DNA of 64,000 nucleotides from the NCBI GenBank assembly GCA_041660045.1, contig JBAZXA010000001.1, positions 620,001 to 684,000 on the forward strand, given 5' to 3'. The notes under the pieces were generated by a model. The model did not search any database. It was not told the DNA's origin and worked only from the letters and a program-made list of their open reading frames with translations. How positions within the stretch are numbered: position 1 is the first letter of the stretch; every line of letters starts with the position of its first letter. This document shows, piece after piece, positions 54,780-63,360 of the stretch. A program made the position numbers and the translations under genes. The DNA comes from WM-3-3 sp041660045 (GTDB lineage Bacteria; Pseudomonadota; Gammaproteobacteria; Methylococcales; Methylomonadaceae).

Positions 54780-55227
54780 TTTCGCATTTAGGCTTCCCCT
54801 GCGTCTTAAAAAACTAAAGAAATTTCTACGCAAGCCTACAATAAGATAAATCTGATAGTTTTCAACAACAGTTGAACTATGTAACAAGCCTCGTTACTTC
54901 TTGTTAGTCTGTAATTCTTGTGGCAGTATTTACCACCCTCTTTTTAAACCGTCATAACTTGCACGCAAGATAATCTGTCTATTCTTATAGCTGCAAAAAT
55001 ATTCCACGCTAAAATAAAACTAGCCAAATTTTTTTGCCCATGATATACGGTTGCAGTATTTGTTATAAACCTTACTTTTTATACAATTATTGTAATCAAG
55101 TTAACCTAAAACCTATCGTCCATAAATGCCGATAAAAAACATTATTTTCAATAAACATCACATATACACTTTCTAAAAACCCATATTATCAATGCCTTAA
55201 TAATAGTTTTAAACTCAGGCAAAAATA
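54780..55227. other. Intergenic region between bfd and the flavodoxin
   Basis: About 450 nt, AT-rich, without a supported ORF. Just after the bfd stop, AGGCTT and TGCGT (54790-54804) are complemented by ACGCA and AGCCT (54828-54837), a bulged stem that could end the bfd transcript though no T-run follows. No second Fur box and no exact NifA-type TGT-N10-ACA site was found. Confidence 0.45.
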
Positions 55228-55242
55228 TGGTTTAAATTTTGC
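55228..55242 (+). promoter_or_regulatory. Sigma-54-like promoter of the flavodoxin gene
   Basis: TGGTTT-AAATT-TTGC: TGG at 55228-55230 and GC at 55241-55242, giving the invariant GG-N10-GC spacing with a good TTGC at -12 but TTT rather than CAC at -24. The -12 element ends 33 nt before the ATG, which places transcription start about 21 nt ahead of it. No adjacent binding site for an enhancer protein is visible. Confidence 0.5.
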
Positions 55243-55274
55243 TTAATATAAGATTTTCAAAGATTAAATTTAAG

Positions 55275-55862
55275 ATGAATAAAATTGGTATCTTTTACGG
55301 CACGCAAACTGGAATGACTGAAGCTATTGCTGAAGTCATATATCGGCTATTAGGGGACGAAATAGCCGACGCGCCAGTGGATGTCAGTAAGGCGCATCCA
55401 TCTGACTTGTTAGACTACAGCGCTTTAATACTGGGTACCCCTAGCTATGGCATCGGTGAACTACCAGGTCGTACTACAGGTAGCGAAGAAGGTAATTGGG
55501 AAGAATTTTTAATGCGCTTAGGTACGCCTGACTTATCAGGTAAACGCTTAGCTTTGTTTGGTTTAGGCAACCAGGAAAAATATTTTGACCAGTTTGCCAG
55601 TGCCCTTATTTATTTATATAACCATTTTATAAACTGTGGTGCCGAAATCATCGGCTCATGGACGACTGAGGATTATGACTTTTCCAATTCCCATGCCATT
55701 ATCGATAACCGTTTTGTTGGCTTGGTCATAGACCATCATAATCAACCCGAAAAAACTAAAGACCGAATTTTAACTTGGTTAGCACAAATAAAACCCGGCC
55801 TTACTGAAAAACTACATACCCCTGAATTTAAACTAATGAAATCAGAGCGCCACTTTTATTAA
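55275..55862 (+). CDS. Long-chain flavodoxin
   Basis: 195-residue FMN electron carrier. The phosphate-binding loop is FYGTQTGMTEAIA; the two FMN-flanking loops are GTPSYGIGELPG and FGLGNQEKYFDQF; the long-chain insertion is present in the third region. The C-terminus (IIGSWTTEDYDFSNS, then NRFVGLVIDHHNQ) resembles both FldA and nitrogenase flavodoxin NifF. A sigma-54-like promoter upstream leans toward NifF, but no nif gene is in the window. Start at ATG 55275; an in-frame start 36 nt upstream is inside the promoter. Confidence 0.93.
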   Translation: MNKIGIFYGTQTGMTEAIAEVIYRLLGDEIADAPVDVSKAHPSDLLDYSALILGTPSYGIGELPGRTTGSEEGNWEEFLMRLGTPDLSGKRLALFGLGNQEKYFDQFASALIYLYNHFINCGAEIIGSWTTEDYDFSNSHAIIDNRFVGLVIDHHNQPEKTKDRILTWLAQIKPGLTEKLHTPEFKLMKSERHFY

Positions 55863-55901
55863 CCCAGTAAAAAAACTCTGTTAGTGGTTTAAACCTGTTA
55901 T

Positions 55902-57146
55902 CTAACTGATCACCACAAGTTTTGATTTTCTTTTAATACCCTGAAAACATAAACCGAATAGTGCTGTTGCGAATAATGGCAAGGCACTGGGTAATGGTAC
56001 TGTAGCCACTTGAAACGCTAAAAACTGGGTAAATTGGCTACCCGAAAAATTATTGTCCGACACTAAAATTAAGGTTGATAAGCCATTAAACTTAGGACCA
56101 AATGTAACGCCTTCAATATTATCTAAGGCTAATGGTGTCCCGTCTTCATTAGTTAGCGTACTGAGATCTAGTAACAACTCCTTACTTGCGCGGGTAAATG
56201 GCGTAGCATTATCCAAATCGTCTTGGCCTAAAATATTAGTCGCCCCAGCTAAGCTCGTTAGATACAGCCTGATATTATTGCCTGTACCCGGAATCCCCGC
56301 TGAAAACGACCGCTCTACCGCAATAAAGCTATCACTCAAGCCAGGAACGTTTAATAATTCAACTAAGCCATTAGTTGCAAAGTTGGTATCGGGTACTGGT
56401 GCATCAATTACGGGATCAGTTTGATAAATAAATTCACCTGTTGCATTACCCGTGTTGGCATCAAAAGCTAAAATTCGGCTGTCCGTGCCATTAGCTACGG
56501 TTGCCGGTAAACCATCCTGGCTTAATGCGTTTTCAGTTGCGGTGTAAAGCGTTTTACCATCGTTAGAGAAAGTTAAGCTTTCAAAAGCCAAGTTATTGCG
56601 TACCCCTGAGTCACCAGATGCTAGGCCACTGATACTACCCGCCGGATTGTAATAGTTGGGCACAGAAAAATCCCTTACAAAACTACCATCTAAATTAGCT
56701 TGGCGCACAGTAGGGTTTTGCAATCCGGCCGCAGCGCGCTGGCCTTCATTAGTCCAATAGATTTGGCCGTTATGCAGGCGTATCGATTCAGGGTCTACCG
56801 TATTAGCGGCATAAGTAGTTCCTGCCGGTGTCAACAAAGCCCTTGTATCGGTAAAATTCACACCCGCAGAACCCGGAGCAACTGAACGGTTAAATTGGTT
56901 AAGATCCAAGGTTAAATTGTAAAATCTAGCTGGATTTATAGTAGACCGGTCATCACTAATCACTATATATTGGTTACTAGTGCTGTCATAATCAATACCA
57001 GATAAGCCACCAACTTGCGTATTATTGAACAAAGTCCCCGTATTCAGGATATTTTGCCCAATATAATTTAATGACAAAGGCGCAGCTTGGGCACCACTTG
57101 TCATTAGACCCGCTAAAATAGGAAGCAAGGAATAGTAAAATTTCAT
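55902..57146 (-). CDS. Secreted esterase-like phytase-family protein with PEP-CTERM-like tail
   Basis: 414 residues. Signal peptide (MKFYYSLLPILAGLMTSGAQA), then a beta-propeller-like region related to the 'esterase-like activity of phytase' family: SGIDYDSTSNQYIVISDDRS, DPESIRLHNGQIYWTNEGQ, ESLTFSNDGKTLYTATENAL and NIEGVTFGPKFNGL. The C-terminal VPLPSALPLFATALFG, then a helix and KRKSK, is a VPLP-type PEP-CTERM sorting signal, consistent with exopolysaccharide-linked secretion. Start at ATG 57146, preceded by GGAG at 6 nt. Enzymatic activity is unproven; members are loosely named. Confidence 0.8.
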   Translation of the reverse strand: MKFYYSLLPILAGLMTSGAQAAPLSLNYIGQNILNTGTLFNNTQVGGLSGIDYDSTSNQYIVISDDRSTINPARFYNLTLDLNQFNRSVAPGSAGVNFTDTRALLTPAGTTYAANTVDPESIRLHNGQIYWTNEGQRAAAGLQNPTVRQANLDGSFVRDFSVPNYYNPAGSISGLASGDSGVRNNLAFESLTFSNDGKTLYTATENALSQDGLPATVANGTDSRILAFDANTGNATGEFIYQTDPVIDAPVPDTNFATNGLVELLNVPGLSDSFIAVERSFSAGIPGTGNNIRLYLTSLAGATNILGQDDLDNATPFTRASKELLLDLSTLTNEDGTPLALDNIEGVTFGPKFNGLSTLILVSDNNFSGSQFTQFLAFQVATVPLPSALPLFATALFGLCFQGIKRKSKLVVIS

Positions 57147-57276
57147 GTTAATCTCCATTCTATTGACATTACCAAGAGGACTTATTACTTAACGCTATGA
57201 TTCGGTAAATTATCACAAACCCTGCCCACTAATTTGACAACTTTATTAAGATTTCTTGACATGTATTACACCCATT

Positions 57277-58617
57277 ATGCCCGATAAAGTGGCCATACAA
57301 TGTTCAGCACTGGGGAAACGCTTCCGTTTGTATAGCAAGCCGCGTGATCGGCTACTGGATAGCTTTTTAACACTATTTAATAACCGGTTTACCCATAAAC
57401 AAGCCCGTCTTAGCGCTGAGTTTTGGGCCTTACGCGATATTTCCTTTTCAGTCTTTGCTGGCGAAACCATCGCCATCATAGGACGTAATGGCTCAGGTAA
57501 ATCAACCTTACTACAATTAATAGCTGGTGTGTTAAACCCCACCGAAGGCACTGTCAACATTAATGGCCGCATTGCTGCCCTGCTGGAATTGGGGGCTGGT
57601 TTCCACCCCGAATTTTCAGGCTTGGAAAACGCTAAAATTAGTGCTGCTGTCTTAGGTTTATCTGCCCAGGAAATTAGCCAGTGCCTAACCGACATCATTT
57701 CTTTTGCCGATATCGGTGAATTTATCCACCACCCCGTTAAAACTTATTCCAGCGGTATGTATGTCAGATTGGCATTTGCCATATCTGTGCACGTTAACCC
57801 AGATATTTTAATCGTGGACGAAGCCTTAGCCGTAGGCGATATGGCCTTCCAAAACAAATGTATAGCTCATATACGTCAGTTTCAACAACAAGGCAAAACC
57901 TTGTTATTTGTAAGCCATGACATTAACACCGTAAAAGCCCTATGCCATAAAACGCTTTATCTTGAGCACGGTTGCTTACTTGAGTTTGGCTTGACAGGCA
58001 AGGTAACTGACCGCTACTTGCGGGATTTACACAAAGAAATCCAAACTGATCTGACAGCGTGTATTAAACCTGACAATAACCACTTACCAACACTACAAAA
58101 CAACATTACTTCGGACATGGCGACCCGATATAAAGCATTTTTACAATCCGTACAAGGGCAAAGCCATGGCACAGGCGCGGCTCATATCCGCTTAGTGGAA
58201 TTACTCGATGAACACGATAACCCGTTTGACAGCATCCAATTTAACAAATTGGTCAAAGTTACTATTTGGCTGGAATGCGTTAGCTCTTGTAGCGTATCCG
58301 TCAATTATAAAATCCGCGATAAGCAATTGGTTGCCGTAGTTGGCGCAGATTTCCTCATTACCGGCCAACCCTTGTTAAACATGCTTGCAGGGCAAACCTA
58401 TAAGATAGAATATGCAACAAACCTTGCCCTGATGCACGGTGATTACAGTTTACGTGTTTCCGTTACCATACCGATTGCTAAGCATGAACAAGCTGTATTT
58501 GTTGATGTTGTTGAGATTTGCTGCCCATTTAAATTACTGCCCTCGCCTCTAGGCAGAATTTACACGAATGCCTATTTAGCGAATAGCGTTGCCGTTACAG
58601 CATTAAATAAGAGCTGA
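57277..58617 (+). CDS. ABC transporter ATP-binding protein, Wzt type
   Basis: 446-residue ATPase of polysaccharide exporters. The N-terminal ABC domain has Walker A GRNGSGKSTL, signature TYSSGMYVRLAFA, Walker B DILIVDEALAVGD and the switch His in FVSHDINTVKAL. The segment after about residue 290 (GAAHIRLVELLDEHDNPF, LNMLAGQTYKIEYATNL) is a Wzt C-terminal carbohydrate-binding beta domain, which in O-antigen systems recognises the chain end. No partner permease (Wzm) is in the window, so it should lie elsewhere or this component is orphan. Start chosen at ATG 57277; a TTG at 57256 is weaker. The stop overlaps the next start by 1 nt (TGATG). Confidence 0.9.
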   Translation: MPDKVAIQCSALGKRFRLYSKPRDRLLDSFLTLFNNRFTHKQARLSAEFWALRDISFSVFAGETIAIIGRNGSGKSTLLQLIAGVLNPTEGTVNINGRIAALLELGAGFHPEFSGLENAKISAAVLGLSAQEISQCLTDIISFADIGEFIHHPVKTYSSGMYVRLAFAISVHVNPDILIVDEALAVGDMAFQNKCIAHIRQFQQQGKTLLFVSHDINTVKALCHKTLYLEHGCLLEFGLTGKVTDRYLRDLHKEIQTDLTACIKPDNNHLPTLQNNITSDMATRYKAFLQSVQGQSHGTGAAHIRLVELLDEHDNPFDSIQFNKLVKVTIWLECVSSCSVSVNYKIRDKQLVAVVGADFLITGQPLLNMLAGQTYKIEYATNLALMHGDYSLRVSVTIPIAKHEQAVFVDVVEICCPFKLLPSPLGRIYTNAYLANSVAVTALNKS

Positions 58618-59405
58618 TGTTAATTGATCAAACTAACCAGCCCTCCCGTTGCTTGCTAATCGTAGGCCACCCTGGCCATGAGCTGAGAATCTTTGGCTGG
58701 GTTAAAAAAATGCGGCCACTGGCCGTTGCCTTAACCGACGGTTCTGGCCATACCTTGCAACCGCGTCTTGTCGCGAGTAAAGCGCTGTTAATGCAGCTAG
58801 GCGCTATACCAAGCAAGCTTTACGGCATCAGTTCAGACCAAGCAATATACCAACGGATATTACAACAAGACGCCGACTATTTTCTTAGCTTAAGTGCAGC
58901 AATTGCACAATTAATAATTGACTATCAAGCTGACATGGTAATTGGCGATGCCATAGAGGGTTATAATCCGGTGCATGACCTTTGTCGTCTAGTCATTGAC
59001 AAAGCGGTTTCCATTGCCAATCAATCACGTAAACTAACCTTAAACAACTATAGTTTCCCGCTAGTTGGCCACCCTTCACCTGATCAACTAACAAAAAGCC
59101 AAATGGTGCTTACACTCACTTCAGCGCAACTAGCCCAAAAAATTCAGCTTTCGCAACACTATGCGAAAAACTCAGGTGATACTTTATCATCTGAAGTAAC
59201 GCATACCATTAAGCAATTCGGTGAATCAGCGTTTGCCACTGAAGTTCTGTCTTGTCTTGACTCCCAATTAGCGTTGGCTAACTTTATAGATTCCCCACCT
59301 TTTTATGATAAATATGGCCAGCAACAAGTTAAAGCAGGCCATTATCAAGAGGCGATCAATTTCAAGGATCACTTATTGCCCTTATCAAAACAGTTATTAC
59401 CATGA
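58617..59405 (+). CDS. PIG-L/LmbE-like deacetylase with altered metal motif
   Basis: 262 residues resembling the PIG-L N-acetylglucosamine deacetylase family. The hallmark A-H-P-D-D-E motif, which carries two zinc ligands and the catalytic Asp, here reads VGHPGHEL (residues 17-23): His18 is kept but both Asp positions are Gly20 and His21. The third-ligand region reads YNPVHDLC. The rest of the fold (LVIDKAVSIA, LNNYSFPLVG) is loosely kept. It may use a different metal set or bind without hydrolysis. It overlaps neighbours on both sides (1 nt and 4 nt), so it belongs firmly to the polysaccharide operon. Confidence 0.72.
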   Translation: MLIDQTNQPSRCLLIVGHPGHELRIFGWVKKMRPLAVALTDGSGHTLQPRLVASKALLMQLGAIPSKLYGISSDQAIYQRILQQDADYFLSLSAAIAQLIIDYQADMVIGDAIEGYNPVHDLCRLVIDKAVSIANQSRKLTLNNYSFPLVGHPSPDQLTKSQMVLTLTSAQLAQKIQLSQHYAKNSGDTLSSEVTHTIKQFGESAFATEVLSCLDSQLALANFIDSPPFYDKYGQQQVKAGHYQEAINFKDHLLPLSKQLLP

Positions 59406-60622
59406 CTAAAAATACTGGAACCCATGTCCTTATCACCAATAATACCCTAGCCCATCGAGCTGGTTCCGAAATGTATGTTTTGGACATTGCCTTAGCCCTG
59501 CTTAAGCGAGGCTACAATCCCATTGCCTACAGCACCGTTTTGGGTGATGTGGCTGATGAATTACGTAAGGCCACGATCCCCGTCATAAATAATTTAAACG
59601 CATTAGTCACGCCACCTGATTTAATCCATGGCCAACACCATTTAGACGCGATGACCGCTATGTTGCGTTTTCCGACGACACCCGCACTTTATTTTTGCCA
59701 TGGCTGGCTACCTTGGGAAGAAACCCCCCCGCTATTCCCCACTATTACCCACTATGTTGCCGTGGATAACCTTTGCCAAGAGCGCTTATTAACGACAGCA
59801 GGCATCAAGCAAAACGCCATACGCTTATTGTATAATTTTGTTGATTTAGCGCAGTTTAAGCCGCGGCTCCAGTTGCCTGAAAAACCCAAAGCCGCGTTAG
59901 TATTTAGTAATAATGCCGCAGAACATAATTTTGTAAGCGCCATTCGTGCCGCTTGTCTACGTTTTGGTATCGAACGCATTGATGTGGCAGGTTTTAATTC
60001 AGGGAATGTAGCAATTAATCCTGCCGCTTTATTGCCGCAATATGATGTCGTGTTCGCTAAGGCAAGATGCGCCCTAGAGGCTATGGCTGTTGGTTGTGCG
60101 GTAGTGGTTGCTGACTTACCAGGCTTAGGCGGAATGGTGTCCACCGGCAACATGAAGGCATATCGCCGCCTAAATTTTGGTGTGCGCACCCTACAAACAG
60201 CAAACATTACCGAAGCCAATATTTTTGCCCAGTTATTGCTTTACAACCCAAACGATGCCCATCAAGTCTCCGCATGGATACGCCAAGATGCGGATAGTGA
60301 GCTCGCCTTCAATACACTCGAAACCTATTACCAAGAAGCCTTGGCTATGGCACCAAGCCTTCTCGCACAGCCCAGCCTGGCTATTTCTACAGCTGCATCA
60401 GCATATTTACAATCATTGGCACCTGTCATAAAAACCCGTATTTTAGCCGAGCAACGTGCGATTCAAGCCGAGCAACAGCAAAGCCAACTACAACAACTTA
60501 ATGAGCATCATCAACTAGCTTTGCAAAACAAACAAACAGAGCTAGATAGCATTATTAATTCCAGGACCTGGCAATTGTTTTCCTACTACCGCAAATTTAG
60601 ACGGTGGCTAGCCAGTTGGTAA
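59402..60622 (+). CDS. GT-B glycosyltransferase (GT4-like) of the polysaccharide operon
   Basis: 406 residues. N-terminal strand VLITNNTLAHRAGSEMYV, with the GT4-type GSE near the substrate loop, and FCHGWLPWEE in the first half; a second-half loop with VFAKARCALEAMAVGCAVV and ADLPGLGGM, which fits the family sugar-nucleotide region. The final 60 residues are a Gln/Glu-rich coiled coil ending IINSRTWQLFSYYRKFRRWL, a tail often seen on long polysaccharide glycosyltransferases. Start overlaps the LmbE-like stop (ATGA). Donor and acceptor sugars are unknown. Confidence 0.85.
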   Translation: MTKNTGTHVLITNNTLAHRAGSEMYVLDIALALLKRGYNPIAYSTVLGDVADELRKATIPVINNLNALVTPPDLIHGQHHLDAMTAMLRFPTTPALYFCHGWLPWEETPPLFPTITHYVAVDNLCQERLLTTAGIKQNAIRLLYNFVDLAQFKPRLQLPEKPKAALVFSNNAAEHNFVSAIRAACLRFGIERIDVAGFNSGNVAINPAALLPQYDVVFAKARCALEAMAVGCAVVVADLPGLGGMVSTGNMKAYRRLNFGVRTLQTANITEANIFAQLLLYNPNDAHQVSAWIRQDADSELAFNTLETYYQEALAMAPSLLAQPSLAISTAASAYLQSLAPVIKTRILAEQRAIQAEQQQSQLQQLNEHHQLALQNKQTELDSIINSRTWQLFSYYRKFRRWLASW

Positions 60623-60813
60623 ACCACTCGATGGCCTATCTGCTATACCAGGATCAGCAACTTAGCCGATTTTATGAAAATTAACCCGTGTTTTAGCCAT
60701 AAAACTATAAGCACAGAACACGTGTTAGATTTTTAGGCTCAAGCTGGCCTTAGCCATCGAACAACCACGTTAAACATCCGACCCGTTAAACGCCTTCACA
60801 AACTAACCATTTC

Positions 60814-61248
60814 TTAAGTAAAAACCATAACAAAACTACTCGCGGTTTCACCGACAATTTTAAAACCATTACTTTCATAGAATTTCTTAGCCTTATTATT
60901 AATTTTGAACACTTCTAATGCTATTGCCTTGGATTGCACCTTACCTGACGTAATAACAGATTCAAGTAGATTTTTGCCAACGCCCTTACCTTGATGATGA
61001 GGATGAACAACAAGCATTCTCAAGAATAATTGGCCATTTCGATTATCGACATGGGAATAGCCGATTAATTCGGACTTGTTATGCGCTAAGGTCACGTCTT
61101 CCGGAACAAAGTGAGTAGAAAATTCGTTTACTTGCCACCTCTCATCCCATCCCCATATTTCAGAAACATAGCCGCGCATCACCAAGCAATATAATTTAAA
61201 AATGACTTCGCTTTCTGTTTGTTCAGCTTTCCGGTAAGAATAGATCAC
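60814..61248 (-). CDS. GNAT-family acetyltransferase
   Basis: 144 residues, one GNAT domain. The acetyl-CoA loop is VHPHHQGKGVGKNLLESVI (motif A) and the last strand ends ALEVFKINNKAKKFYESNGFKIVGE (motif B, here in two overlapping parts), both classic. The start is GTG at 61248 (MIYSYRKAEQTE). Substrate unknown. Isolated, between the polysaccharide operon and a small unknown gene. Confidence 0.88.
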   Translation of the reverse strand: MIYSYRKAEQTESEVIFKLYCLVMRGYVSEIWGWDERWQVNEFSTHFVPEDVTLAHNKSELIGYSHVDNRNGQLFLRMLVVHPHHQGKGVGKNLLESVITSGKVQSKAIALEVFKINNKAKKFYESNGFKIVGETASSFVMVFT

Positions 61249-61586
61249 GATGATGAGTTATAAAACGAAGGACTTTAACTTATGAATATGAAGCGGAATT
61301 GGCAACTAGCGGAGTGGCCATAAACATGCGCGCACTTAACTTTGAACCGTACAGTTCAACAACAATTAGAATACTCACTTTGTGACTTGGATACTAGCCA
61401 GCATTCAACAAAACGTCAATGCCAGCTAAAATGATGAACCCATCCCCAAGAGGATTAGGCAACTTACATGGACTAAACGAACTTCAAGAGACTGAAACGA
61501 AGTTAACCGGGGATTTGCATGCCCTAAATGACAAAGCCTAACACAAGCCGCAACGGGTGTTAGGCTTTACCGCCAACAACATTAGA
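61249..61586. other. Intergenic region of the accessory tail
   Basis: 338 nt between the GNAT gene and the unknown gene at 61587, containing the inverted repeat at 61533-61568 and no supported ORF. The GNAT promoter should be here. Confidence 0.5.
61533..61568. terminator. Perfect 12-bp inverted repeat, probable bidirectional terminator
   Basis: AAAGCCTAACAC and GTGTTAGGCTTT are exact complements across a 12-nt spacer. The stem begins with AAA and ends with TTT on both strands, as in bidirectional terminators. It lies between the minus-strand unknown gene at 61587 and the noncoding 338 nt up to the GNAT gene. The ends GCCTAAC / GTTAGGC also resemble integron attC core sites, but the element is only 36 nt. 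Confidence 0.55.
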
Positions 61587-61898
61587 TTAGGCATTCGCAG
61601 GTTTATTAACCGGCACTATCAGAGAAATAGCTTGCATTATTGTACAGGCATGATTAGCAATATCGACAGCCAGGAGAAAAATCTCCGGTTGCTGGGTAGA
61701 ACTTGCTAATGCATTGGTATTTTGTATGTGTTCCTCAGTCAATTTTCCGTCTGAGAGTATGTTTTTAAGTATTGCGAGCTCTTGGTTGTCATCACCTAGC
61801 GTTTGCACTAGCGCGCCAACCCGCTCACCGTACCAATCTGGCACATTCATATCGAACCACTGGTGGCCGGGAAATAAGTTTGTAAAATTCAGCGACAT
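61587..61898 (-). CDS. Small protein of unknown function
   Basis: 103 residues, beginning MSLNFTNLFPGHQWFDMN and ending AISLIVPVNKPANA. AGGGG lies 9 nt before the ATG, a good ribosome site. It is acidic and mostly helical by composition, with no signal peptide, membrane segment or familiar motif. Followed by the perfect inverted repeat, probably a terminator. Confidence 0.6.
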   Translation of the reverse strand: MSLNFTNLFPGHQWFDMNVPDWYGERVGALVQTLGDDNQELAILKNILSDGKLTEEHIQNTNALASSTQQPEIFLLAVDIANHACTIMQAISLIVPVNKPANA

Positions 61899-61998
61899 TG
61901 ATTTAACCCCTATAAAAGAAGTGGTAAGCCTAGCTTAGGCTTAAATCCAATGGGCGAATAATAGCGCCCATTGGCTCAGATATTGGCCGTATGTTTTT

Positions 61999-62769
61999 TT
62001 ACATAGGAGGCCCCATATCATCGCTTGCCGCTACAGCAGGACTCTTCTTTTTAGCATCTTTTTCTTTAACGGCAGCATACGCACCTTGGTTTTTGAGTGT
62101 TACAACTGGAGGCCCTTCCAAAATATGGGTTAAGTGCTGCAATGTAGACTCCCATGCACTTTGGGTTGCTGCGGCATTGTAGGCCGGATGCTCCTCACTA
62201 GCAAAGTAGTGATCGGCTTTATGGGTACAAATACGAAGGTCAGGTCGTTGCGCGCGAAACATGGTGATCTGATCTAAGGGTATGTATTGGTCTTGTGTGC
62301 CAAAGTGCAGCAGTGTAGGAATTTTCCGCCGATGTATGGCATCGTTGACAATCCCGCATCCGTAATAGGAAACTACCGTAGCTAAACCTTGCACACTGTT
62401 GGCAGCATTGTAGGCCAAAAATCCGCCCCAATCGAAACCAACCAGGCCGACTTTGCCAAACTCACTTAAGGCATTAACCGTGGCTTGAATATCAAGGAAG
62501 GTACCTTCGCCTAGCGCTTTCGTCATTTCTAGACCCTTGGCAATGCCAGCTTCGTCGTACCCAAGCTCGACAGCTTTCTCTACACGGTCGAAAAGACTCG
62601 GCGCTACTGCTAAAAACCCTTGTGCTGCAAACGCATCGGTTAATTTTCGGATGTAGGCATTAACGCCGTAAATTTCCTGCAGTACCACGACTACTCCTTT
62701 AGGAGAGTCGGCAGGATCGGCTCGATAAGCCGAAAAGATATGGCCATCGGCCGCTGTAATTTCAATCAT
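61999..62769 (-). CDS. Dienelactone hydrolase-family protein with Asp nucleophile position
   Basis: 256-residue alpha/beta hydrolase of the dienelactone hydrolase (DLH) family. The LQEIYGVNAYIRKLTDAFAA segment, the acid Asp160 in HFGTQDQYIP and His187 in KADHYF are as expected. The nucleophile elbow, usually G-x-C-x-G-G, is GFDWGG with Asp113 (GAT codon) in place of Cys. The Asp-Trp-Gly-Gly elbow is the one used by haloalkane and fluoroacetate dehalogenases, so an ester-intermediate hydrolase is possible. A Lys-rich tail (KEKDAKKKSPAVAA) extends the C-terminus beyond the fold. Confidence 0.85.
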   Translation of the reverse strand: MIEITAADGHIFSAYRADPADSPKGVVVVLQEIYGVNAYIRKLTDAFAAQGFLAVAPSLFDRVEKAVELGYDEAGIAKGLEMTKALGEGTFLDIQATVNALSEFGKVGLVGFDWGGFLAYNAANSVQGLATVVSYYGCGIVNDAIHRRKIPTLLHFGTQDQYIPLDQITMFRAQRPDLRICTHKADHYFASEEHPAYNAAATQSAWESTLQHLTHILEGPPVVTLKNQGAYAAVKEKDAKKKSPAVAASDDMGPPM

Positions 62770-63072
62770 AGCTTTACTCTATATAAGGATGGCGGGATTA
62801 CTTATGCCTGCTACCGCAAGTTCAATGCCAAGGCCTTAACAAAACCTGCTAGATGCTCAGAAATATCACAGCTTCCCTTATTCTACCCAGTCTTAACTGG
62901 GACTAAACAAGTCCAAATTAAATTATGCACAAAATTAAACCTATAAATTACCTTGTAATATAGTCAACAAAATGTCCAGTTCCAGACAATAATGTCACTA
63001 TTCATCCTATACATTTCAATAACCGCAAGCCCTCTGCGTTAATCTGTTCGCGCTGCGTCAGCCGGGCTAATG
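62770..63072. other. Intergenic region
   Basis: 303 nt between two minus-strand genes. No gene, repeat or regulatory motif that I can support. Confidence 0.45.
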
Positions 63073-63360
63073 TTAGGCACTACCGAAAACAGCCTGATAC
63101 CACCACGCCGTTGGATCGCGCAGCCACGCTCGGTTAGCGACCGTTTCAAAAACAACAAATTGCCTTAGCGGGGCATTATAACGCCTGAACAATTCCAGCA
63201 AGCCAATCAGCGTATCCTCATCCATAGGCTCGTCTTCCAGCTGGATGACATATTCGTAGATATCCGGGTAAGCCATAAGTACAGGCGGGAGTTGGTTAAA
63301 AAATGCATCTTCATCTTCTTGCGTGGCGAAACATTTCACCGGTAAGCGTAAATCAGGCAT
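63073..63360 (-). CDS. Small protein of unknown function
   Basis: 95 residues, MPDLRLPVKCFATQEDED at the start and AWWYQAVFGSA at the end. GGAG lies 7 nt before the ATG, a strong ribosome site, and the reading frame is free of rare features. Acidic, with a helix-rich middle (DTLIGLLELFRRYN). No family recognised. Confidence 0.65.
   Translation of the reverse strand: MPDLRLPVKCFATQEDEDAFFNQLPPVLMAYPDIYEYVIQLEDEPMDEDTLIGLLELFRRYNAPLRQFVVFETVANRAWLRDPTAWWYQAVFGSA

Noticed and set aside
54780..55227. NifA upstream activator site for the flavodoxin
   Set aside because: Several TGT-N10-ACC near-matches exist but none is TGT-N10-ACA.
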